Assembly (NCBI GenBank): GCA_035525015.1
Contig: DATLFC010000259.1
Location: 1 to 5,828 of the forward strand
DNA: 5,828 bases
Source of the DNA: DATLEX01 sp035525015
Lineage (GTDB): Bacteria > Acidobacteriota > Thermoanaerobaculia > Gp7-AA8
Direction of reading: 5' to 3'
The position numbers were made by a program, and so were the translations under genes. Below, piece by piece: positions 1 through 4,841 of this stretch; the first letter of the stretch is position 1; the number at the start of each line of letters is the position of its first letter. The notes under the pieces were generated by a model, which did not search any database, was not told where the DNA came from, and worked only from the letters and a program-made list of their open reading frames with translations.

Positions 1-42
1 GGCCAGCATCAGCGTCAGAATCATCAGGATGGCGGTCTTCAT
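1..42 (-). CDS. Start of an exported or membrane protein, cut by window edge
   Basis: ATG at 40-42 overlaps the cupin stop as ATGA. The 14 visible codons read MKTAILMILTLMLA, a short Lys-containing start followed by an uninterrupted hydrophobic run, which is typical of a signal peptide or signal anchor. An AGGAA lies 10 bases upstream. The gene continues beyond base 1, so cleavage site, lipobox and function cannot be seen. It is the likely eighth gene of the operon and, with the lipoprotein, perhaps the second with an extracytoplasmic product. Confidence 0.7.
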   Translation of the reverse strand, partial: MKTAILMILTLMLA

Positions 43-428
43 GGAGCGTTCGTTCCTGCTCGGCCGTAACGGTCTTCGAGTCGCACGACATCGTCCAGCT
101 CCGGCGTCGAAACCTCGGCGACGTCGGTATCGACGACGGCCAGCATGCGGTGGATCAGGCGGGGCGGGATGTGGAAGGCCTCCCCTTTCCGCAGCGGCAA
201 CTCGCGCCGGTCGCCGTCGTACTCGACCGTGAGCTGGAGCTCGCCGTGCACAACGTACAGCGTCTCGTCTTTCATTTCGTGATACTGCAGGCTGAGCGTC
301 TCCCCCTTGTTGACATGGAGGATCTTGCCGACGTAACGGTCGGTGCGGGCAAAGATCAGCTCGTATCCCCACGGCTTGTCGACGCGCCGGATGTCGTGCA
401 GGCGGAACAGATTTTCCTGAATGGTCAT
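39..428 (-). CDS. Stand-alone cupin like the ManC/AlgA phosphomannose isomerase domain
   Basis: A 129-residue single cupin domain. KPWGYELIFA at 18-27, GETLSLQYH at 42-50, HIPPRLIHR at 86-94 and DDVVRLEDRYGR at 112-123 resemble, in the same order, the C-terminal type II mannose-6-phosphate isomerase domain of the bifunctional enzymes ManC/AlgA. The likely metal ligands Gln48, His50, Glu55 (motif 1) and His93 (motif 2) are kept. The nucleotidyltransferase half is absent and the protein starts right at the cupin, so this is a free-standing domain and not a broken fusion. Isomerisation of mannose-6-phosphate and fructose-6-phosphate is the leading guess; sugar-phosphate binding or another hexose-phosphate reaction is possible. 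The start ATG overlaps the ptsI stop (ATGA) and the stop overlaps the next start in the same way, so it is translated as part of the operon. Only a weak Shine-Dalgarno (AGAAGAA) precedes it. Confidence 0.85.
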   Translation of the reverse strand: MTIQENLFRLHDIRRVDKPWGYELIFARTDRYVGKILHVNKGETLSLQYHEMKDETLYVVHGELQLTVEYDGDRRELPLRKGEAFHIPPRLIHRMLAVVDTDVAEVSTPELDDVVRLEDRYGRAGTNAP

Positions 429-2230
429 GGGTTCTTCTGGACGAGTCCTTCCGGAAAGCGCATGGCTACGCTCTCGATGATGAACTCCTCGATCTCCTGG
501 GCGGTTTTTTTCTGCAGGGCGATCTCGGCAATCCTGCGGCAATCGCGATAGCGGACCGAACGGACGACGTTCTTGATGACCGGAATGCTGGAGGGATTCA
601 TGGAGAAGATCTCCAGGCCGAGTCCGAGCAGGACGATGGCGTAGATCGGGTCCGATGCCATCTCGCCGCACAACGACACCGGAATGCCGGCGCGCTTGCC
701 GGCATCGATGACCGATTTGATGAGGCGGAGGAGGGCCGGGTGGAGCGGCTCGTAGAGATAGCTGACGTTCTCGTTCGAGCGGTCGATGGCCAGCGAATAC
801 TGGATCAGGTCGTTCGTTCCGATGGCGAAAAAGTCGGCCTCGGTGGCCAGGAAGTCGGCAATCAGCGCCGCCGCCGGCACCTCGATCATGATGCCGACCG
901 GCACATCGCGATTGAACGGAACGCCCTGCGACTCGAGCTCGCCCTTGATCTCCCGCACCAGCGCCTTGACCTGCCGCAGCTCCTGCACACCCGACACGAG
1001 CGGAAACATGATCCGCATCGGTCCGAACACCGAAGCGCGGAACAGGGCCCGGAGCTGCGTCCGGAACATGTCGCGGTGCTTCATGCAGAGTCGCAGCGCG
1101 CGAAGGCCGAGAACGGGGTTGTCTTCCTTGCTGCCCATCACCTCGCGGGCCAGCTTCTTTCCCCCCAGGTCGAAGGTGCGGATGACGCAGGGATGAGGGG
1201 CCGTCGACTCGACGAGCTGCCGGTAGACGGCGAAGTGCTCGTCCTCGTTCGGCAGATCGGGACTCTTGGAGATGTAGAGGAACTCCGACCGGTAGAGGCC
1301 GATTCCTTCTGCGCCGTACTTGATCGCGTCGTCGAGCTCCTCGGTCAGCTCGATGTTGGCCTGCAGCGCGATCTGGCGGTGGTCTTTTGTCACCGCCTTG
1401 AGCAGCCGGTTCTCGAGCAGACGCCGCTCGGCCTCCTCGTGCAGCGTGACGCGGCTCCGATACTCGGAAACCATGGCCGCCGTCGGGTTGACAATGAGCG
1501 TCCCCTCGTAACCGTCGATGATGACCAGCTCGTCGCTGTCGACGATCCTGGTCAGCTTCGGCACGCCGATCACGGCGGGCATGAAGAGCGATTTGGCGAT
1601 GATGGAGGTGTGCGAGGTCCGCCCGCCCGATTCCGTGGCGAAGCCGACGATGGGCCGCCGGTTGAAATGGACGGCGTCCGACGGCGTCAGGTCTTCGGCG
1701 AGCAGCACGACGTCGTGGTTGATCTCGGAGAGATCGTGGTGCGCAATCCCGGAAAGATTCGTGAGCACGCGCTCGGCCACGTCCTTCACGTCGGCCATCC
1801 GCTCGCGGAGATACTCGTCCTCGAAGCTGCGGAACCGCGCCTCGTACTCCTCCTGCACCTCCGAGAGCGCCCACTCGGCGTTGACCTGCTCGGACTCGAT
1901 TTTCTGGATCACGCGATCGACAAAGGCCGGATCGCTCACGATCATCGCGTGGGCCTCGAAGATGGAGGCGAATTCCTCCCCCATCGAGCGGCTGACCTGA
2001 TGCTTCAGCTCCCCCAGCTGGGCGCGCGTCTTCTCGAGCGACTCGAGGAACCGCGTCACCTCCCCCGCCACCTCCTCTTCGCGGATCGGCACGCGGTAGA
2101 CCGCCGCCACCCGCTTCTCGATGATGACGGCCCGCCCAATGGCGATCCCGGGAGACACGCCGATCCCCTTGTAGGTGCGGATGTCGCTGCGGGCCTGCGC
2201 AGCGCTGCGGGGGACGCGGTCGGTCAGCAT
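425..2230 (-). CDS. ptsI: PTS Enzyme I (PEP-protein phosphotransferase)
   Basis: A complete 601-residue Enzyme I (E. coli 575). It autophosphorylates from PEP and passes the phosphate to His15 of HPr. Domains in order: N-terminal part starting TYKGIGVSPGIAIG at 19-32 with the helical HPr-binding region to about 150; the phosphohistidine motif GGRTSHTSI with His207 (His189 in E. coli); then the PEP-binding barrel with GIGLYRSEF at 309-317 (Arg314), RTFDLGG at 351-357 (Arg351), DFFAIGTNDLIQYSLAIDR at 466-484, and SLCGEMASDP with Cys521 (Cys502 in E. coli). All catalytic positions I can place are present. Two oddities: about 18 hydrophilic residues precede the usual N-terminus, and GGDK of E. 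coli EI reads GGKK here (Lys358). ATG at 2228-2230 is the only canonical start found before the conserved region. The stop overlaps the cupin start as ATGA. A PtsP-type paralogue is unlikely because there is no GAF domain. Confidence 0.96.
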   Translation of the reverse strand: MLTDRVPRSAAQARSDIRTYKGIGVSPGIAIGRAVIIEKRVAAVYRVPIREEEVAGEVTRFLESLEKTRAQLGELKHQVSRSMGEEFASIFEAHAMIVSDPAFVDRVIQKIESEQVNAEWALSEVQEEYEARFRSFEDEYLRERMADVKDVAERVLTNLSGIAHHDLSEINHDVVLLAEDLTPSDAVHFNRRPIVGFATESGGRTSHTSIIAKSLFMPAVIGVPKLTRIVDSDELVIIDGYEGTLIVNPTAAMVSEYRSRVTLHEEAERRLLENRLLKAVTKDHRQIALQANIELTEELDDAIKYGAEGIGLYRSEFLYISKSPDLPNEDEHFAVYRQLVESTAPHPCVIRTFDLGGKKLAREVMGSKEDNPVLGLRALRLCMKHRDMFRTQLRALFRASVFGPMRIMFPLVSGVQELRQVKALVREIKGELESQGVPFNRDVPVGIMIEVPAAALIADFLATEADFFAIGTNDLIQYSLAIDRSNENVSYLYEPLHPALLRLIKSVIDAGKRAGIPVSLCGEMASDPIYAIVLLGLGLEIFSMNPSSIPVIKNVVRSVRYRDCRRIAEIALQKKTAQEIEEFIIESVAMRFPEGLVQKNP

Positions 2231-2233
2231 GGG

Positions 2234-2256
2234 AACGGCTCTCGCGGAGAGCCGTT
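2234..2256. promoter_or_regulatory. Perfect 10-bp inverted repeat filling the ptsH-ptsI gap
   Basis: On the plus strand AACGGCTCTC (2234-2243), a 3-base loop, then GAGAGCCGTT (2247-2256); every one of the 10 pairs matches. In the operon transcript the 3' arm contains GAGAG, the only Shine-Dalgarno-like sequence before the ptsI ATG, 8 bases away, so the hairpin would hide it. The transcript side has CCC rather than a U-run after the stem, so it is not a terminator in the sense direction. Read on the plus strand it is followed by TTTT and could stop antisense transcription. Ribosomes ending on ptsH would open the stem, which would couple EI synthesis to HPr; this is inference. Confidence 0.75.
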
Positions 2257-2257
2257 T

Positions 2258-2527
2258 TCATTCTACTTCATCGAATTTGGAGTCGATGAGCTGCTCCACG
2301 GCGTCGAGCGCGGCACGCTCGTCGTCCCCGTCAGCCTGGACTTTGATCATCGAGCCGTGGCCGGCGGCGAGGAGCAGGATACCGAGGATGCTCTTCCCGT
2401 CGACCTCCTCATCGCCCTTCCTGATCTTGATGTCCGACCTGAAACGGGCCGCGCAATGGACGAGCTTCGCCGCCGCGCGCGCGTGCAGTCCGAGTTTGTT
2501 CTTGATCTCGATGTCCCGCGTGATCAT
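2258..2527 (-). CDS. ptsH: Phosphocarrier protein HPr
   Basis: An 89-residue HPr (E. coli 85, B. subtilis 88). GLHARAA at 13-19 holds His15, which is phosphorylated by Enzyme I. VDGKSILGI at 42-50 holds Ser46, the site of HprK, in the typical context of a small hydrophobic patch (Ile47, Leu48). Having both sites together with hprK in the same operon means the protein can receive two opposed signals: PEP-dependent phosphate on His15 and kinase-dependent phosphate on Ser46. ATG is at 2525-2527, 7 bases after the EIIA stop, with only a weak ribosome site, so translation is probably coupled to EIIA. The stop TGA is followed by a 27-base gap almost entirely taken up by a perfect hairpin before ptsI. 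Confidence 0.97.
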   Translation of the reverse strand: MITRDIEIKNKLGLHARAAAKLVHCAARFRSDIKIRKGDEEVDGKSILGILLLAAGHGSMIKVQADGDDERAALDAVEQLIDSKFDEVE

Positions 2528-2534
2528 CCGAGGC

Positions 2535-2960
2535 TCAACTCTGGACCTCGGTACTGGCCGCGGCGGTCAGCAGGTCGGACGCCACCCGGATGGCCTTCGA
2601 GCCCTTCTCGCTGATGACGTGGGCGAGCGTGGAGACGTCCTTCGACTCCTGCTTCACCATCGCGAACTTCACGATCATCGGCAGGTTGACCCCGGTGACG
2701 ATCTCCACCCGTCCCTTCTCCAGAAAGGAGAGGCTGATGTTGCTCGGCGTTCCGCCGAACATGTCCGTGAAGATGATCACGTCGCGATCACTGCCGACGC
2801 GCTCGAGAGCCATGCGGATCTTCTCCCGAGCCTCGTCCACCGTGTCGTTCCATTCCAGCGGCACCGCTTCGATGCCGCTCGTATCCGCTTCGATCTGGTG
2901 AGCCGCGTTGAGCAGCTCGTGTGCAAGGTTACCGTGGGTGACGATCAACGCCCCGATCAA
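2535..2960 (-). CDS. Stand-alone PTS EIIA, mannose family
   Basis: A 141-residue EIIA domain of the mannose/sorbose family. It starts at a TTG with a strong Shine-Dalgarno and reads M-IGALIVTHGNLAHELL. His9 in VTHG is the phosphate-accepting residue (His10 in E. coli ManX). The second family motif, IIFTDMFGGTPSN at 62-74, carries Asp66, which pairs with the active histidine in ManX. The protein is a single domain: no EIIB fusion, linker or transmembrane segment. It would accept phosphate from HPr. Since no EIIB, EIIC or EIID is in the window, a regulatory output is more likely than sugar transport. It lies 38 bases after rapZ and ends 7 bases before ptsH. The C-terminal 10 residues are Ala/Ser/Thr-rich and probably disordered. 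Family assignment is firm; the partner and output are not known. Confidence 0.93.
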   Translation of the reverse strand: MIGALIVTHGNLAHELLNAAHQIEADTSGIEAVPLEWNDTVDEAREKIRMALERVGSDRDVIIFTDMFGGTPSNISLSFLEKGRVEIVTGVNLPMIVKFAMVKQESKDVSTLAHVISEKGSKAIRVASDLLTAAASTEVQS

Positions 2961-2966
2961 TGCCTG

Positions 2967-2974
2967 CCCTCCCT
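2967..2974 (-). promoter_or_regulatory. Shine-Dalgarno AGGGAGGG that sets the EIIA TTG start
   Basis: AGGGAGGG lies 6 bases before TTG at 2958-2960. No in-frame ATG sits nearby, and the ATG at 2983-2985 is in another frame. The spacing, and the match of the resulting N-terminus IGALIVTHG to the family, decide the start of the EIIA gene. Confidence 0.8.
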
Positions 2975-2998
2975 GGGATTGCCATGATATCCGACGCC

Positions 2999-3880
2999 TC
3001 AAACGTTCGCGGCGAGCCGGCGGCAGTCGCGATGCACGATCTCCACCGTATGGCCGTCGCGCTCGAGGTCGTCCCCGAGCCGCTGCGCGACGGCGACGCT
3101 GCGATGCCGGCCGCCGGTGCACCCGATGCCGATGGTCAGGTAGCTCTTCATTTCCTTCCTGTACTGCGGCAGCAGGTAGCCGACAAAGTCGCGTAAACGC
3201 CCGTAGAACTCCTCGTATTCGGGCTGCTCCTTCAGGTACCGCACGATCTCCGGATCGAGTCCGGTTTTCGGGCGCAGCGATTCGACGAAGTGGGGATTGG
3301 GTAGAAAGCGGACGTCGAACAGCAGATCGAGGTTGTAGGGCTGGCTGTACTTGAACCCGAAACTGATCAGCGTGATCAGCATCGACGGATCCTGGCCGTC
3401 GATCTGAAACCGCCGCATCACCTCGGCCTTCAGCTCGTGCACGGAGAACTGCGACGTGTCGAGCACCAGGTTCGCCAGCGACTTCACCTCGGTCAGCGCC
3501 TCGCGCTCGCTCCGGATCGCCTCCAGAATCGGCAGATCCTTCGCCAGCGGGTGTGGACGCCGCGTTTCCGAGTACCGCCGCGCCAGCACTTCGTCCGTGG
3601 CCTCGAGAAAGATCAGGATCGCGTGCGGCACCAGCTTCTGCAGCCGGTCGCGGTAGAAGGCCGGGAACATCGTCGCGAAATCGTGCGTCCGCATGTCCGC
3701 CACGATCCCCACTCTCTCCGCGTTCTCGTGCTCGGCCACCTCGGCCAGAAACGGCTCGATCAGCGCCACCGGGAGGTTGTCCGAGCAGTAGAACCCGAGG
3801 TCTTCCAGCGTCGACTGGACGTACGACTTCCCCGATCCCGACAGGCCCGTGATGATGACGAGGTACTGGGGCGCCTTCAT
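2999..3880 (-). CDS. rapZ: RapZ family nucleotide-binding protein (RNase adapter)
   Basis: A 293-residue member of the RapZ/YvcJ P-loop family (E. coli RapZ has 284). Walker A GLSGSGKS is at 12-19 and the family motif DNLP at 34-37. The C-terminal domain has FDVRFLPNPH at 188-197 and GCTGGRHRSV at 253-262, the conserved CTGG-x-HRS segment. In E. coli RapZ binds the small RNA GlmZ and glucosamine-6-phosphate and guides RNase E, controlling glmS and so amino-sugar supply to the envelope. In other phyla the RNA target is unknown, so the function here is known only at family level. ATG is at 3878-3880, overlapping the stop of the lipoprotein gene as ATGA. There is no clear Shine-Dalgarno, so coupling to the upstream gene is likely. 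The position between hprK and EIIA matches the common hprK-rapZ-EIIA-ptsH arrangement of proteobacteria, apart from the inserted lipoprotein gene. Confidence 0.95.
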   Translation of the reverse strand: MKAPQYLVIITGLSGSGKSYVQSTLEDLGFYCSDNLPVALIEPFLAEVAEHENAERVGIVADMRTHDFATMFPAFYRDRLQKLVPHAILIFLEATDEVLARRYSETRRPHPLAKDLPILEAIRSEREALTEVKSLANLVLDTSQFSVHELKAEVMRRFQIDGQDPSMLITLISFGFKYSQPYNLDLLFDVRFLPNPHFVESLRPKTGLDPEIVRYLKEQPEYEEFYGRLRDFVGYLLPQYRKEMKSYLTIGIGCTGGRHRSVAVAQRLGDDLERDGHTVEIVHRDCRRLAANV

Positions 3881-4803
3881 CGAAGAGGATGCAGCGAGAC
3901 CCGGTTCTCCATGAAGTGCGGAACGAGAATGAGGTTCCGCTTGGCATCGAAGCCGATGTCCGCGGGCGACTGCACGTTCTCCACGACCGCCTGGAAACCC
4001 CCGGTGGCCTGACCCCGGTAGACCGCGCTGCCGTCCCAGCTCGAGACGAGGAACGAACCGTCGTCGAGGATCACCAGACCATCGAGGCTTCCCGCGGGCA
4101 GCGTCTGCACCTCTCCCTTCGCGCCGTTCTCGATCGGGTACAGCTCGGCGGCTCCGAAGGTCACCACCCAGACCTTCCCGTCCCTGACAGCCAAACCGTT
4201 CGGCCGGTTCAGATTCGACCCCCGCACCACCCGGCGCGGCTTCCCGCCGGTGACCTCCCACACGGCGTCCGTGCCGGTGGGAGCGAAGCCGCCGCTCCCG
4301 TCGCTCTTCATACCACTGTCGCTCGCGTAGACGCTCTCTCCGCCCACCAGGTCGTTCAGAAACGTCGCGCCCGGCACGCGGAATGTCCCCTTCGGGGCAC
4401 CGGTGCGGCGGTCGAACCTGGCGATGCTGGTGATGTCGGTGACCCACAGCTCGTCCCCGACGATGGCCATCCCCTTCGGCGCGCTGAGGCGTACGTTCGG
4501 AGCTGCGCCGTCGATCCACTTTGCCTCGACCTGATGGGTCTCGGCGTCGATGCGGGAGATGAAGCCATTGTCGTCCGATTCGGTCGGCGAGCCGTTGATG
4601 TTGCTGACGAAGTAGACGTCCTGCTCCGCATCATGGAGCACCGACTCGGGTGTGCTGAAGCCCTCGGACAGAACGACCGGCTCCGGCGGCGGCGCTTCCT
4701 GCGGAGCGGGCTCCGGAGCCGTCACCGTCGCATCAGGCTCCTCGCGCTGGCAACCGAGAACGAGTAGAACGGCGACAAAAATGACCAGGAATCTCCGAAC
4801 CAT
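3877..4803 (-). CDS. Lipoprotein with SMP-30/gluconolactonase-like beta-propeller
   Basis: A 308-residue predicted lipoprotein. Residues 1-18 form a signal peptide with two Arg, a hydrophobic core and the lipobox VLGC, giving lipidated Cys18. Residues 20-43 are a Pro/Glu/Ala-rich linker, and the rest is a series of short beta-type repeats with PxG and DG turns (TPESVL, APKGMAI, RPNGLAV, LDGLVI, SPADIGF), as in six-bladed SMP-30/gluconolactonase propellers. Residues Glu53, Asn150 (in FLND), Asn202 (in PNG) and Asp241 (in LDG) lie where SMP-30 enzymes have their metal and substrate ligands (Glu18, Asn103, Asn154, Asp204 in human SMP-30). An active lactone hydrolase or a sugar-lactone binding protein is thus possible, but the substrate is unknown and the alignment is by eye. 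The product would sit on the periplasmic side of a membrane, unlike all its confirmed neighbours. The stop overlaps the rapZ start (ATGA), so the two are translationally coupled. An NHL-type binding propeller without activity is the alternative. Confidence 0.85.
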   Translation of the reverse strand: MVRRFLVIFVAVLLVLGCQREEPDATVTAPEPAPQEAPPPEPVVLSEGFSTPESVLHDAEQDVYFVSNINGSPTESDDNGFISRIDAETHQVEAKWIDGAAPNVRLSAPKGMAIVGDELWVTDITSIARFDRRTGAPKGTFRVPGATFLNDLVGGESVYASDSGMKSDGSGGFAPTGTDAVWEVTGGKPRRVVRGSNLNRPNGLAVRDGKVWVVTFGAAELYPIENGAKGEVQTLPAGSLDGLVILDDGSFLVSSWDGSAVYRGQATGGFQAVVENVQSPADIGFDAKRNLILVPHFMENRVSLHPLR

Positions 4804-4808
4804 TGCTT

Positions 4809-4814
4809 CCTCCT
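4809..4814 (-). promoter_or_regulatory. Strong Shine-Dalgarno AGGAGG of the lipoprotein gene
   Basis: A consensus AGGAGG lies 5 bases before the ATG at 4801-4803. It is the best ribosome binding site visible in the window. It fixes the start of the lipoprotein gene and suggests that gene is translated independently of hprK. Confidence 0.85.
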
Positions 4815-4841
4815 GAGGCCCGAGGCCCGAGGCCCGAGGCC
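4815..4841. repeat. Tandem 7-base repeat GAGGCCC, 3.9 copies
   Basis: Four head-to-tail copies of GAGGCCC on the plus strand (4815-4821, 4822-4828, 4829-4835, and 4836-4841 lacking its last base). They begin directly after the hprK stop codon and end directly against the Shine-Dalgarno of the lipoprotein gene, so they fill almost the whole 38-base gap. In the transcript each unit reads GGCCTCG and contains CCUC, which is complementary to GAGG in the adjacent AGGAGG. Copy number could therefore alter ribosome access without touching either coding sequence; that role is inference. Confidence 0.9.

Noticed and set aside
2234..2259. Rho-independent terminator between ptsH and ptsI
   Set aside because: In the sense direction the stem is followed by CCCATG, not a U-run. 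Only the antisense reading has four T, and no plus-strand gene is supported.
39..2261. A 740-codon open frame on the minus strand that starts with an ATG overlapping the ptsH stop, runs through ptsI in another frame and merges with the cupin
   Set aside because: Only its last 129 codons, the cupin, are protein-like. The rest is Arg/Pro/Gly/His-rich and lies over a full-length, motif-complete ptsI, as expected from a frame with few stops in GC-rich DNA.
740..2614. A 624-codon open frame on the plus strand opposite ptsI and ptsH
   Set aside because: It has the composition of an antisense shadow, shows no family motif, and crosses two real genes and their intergenic hairpin.
2535..3947. A 470-codon minus-strand frame joining an Arg-rich N-terminus to the EIIA domain
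   Set aside because: The N-terminal part is rapZ read out of frame; the EIIA gene starts at the TTG at 2960 with its own ribosome site.
2999..4519. RapZ with a long N-terminal extension of about 210 residues
   Set aside because: The extension is the lipoprotein gene read out of frame. The ATG at 3880 gives the family-standard N-terminus just before the Walker A motif.
3889..4767. A 292-codon open frame on the plus strand opposite the lipoprotein gene
   Set aside because: It is Arg/His/Val-rich with no recognisable domain, and the opposite strand carries a signal peptide, strong ribosome site and propeller repeats.
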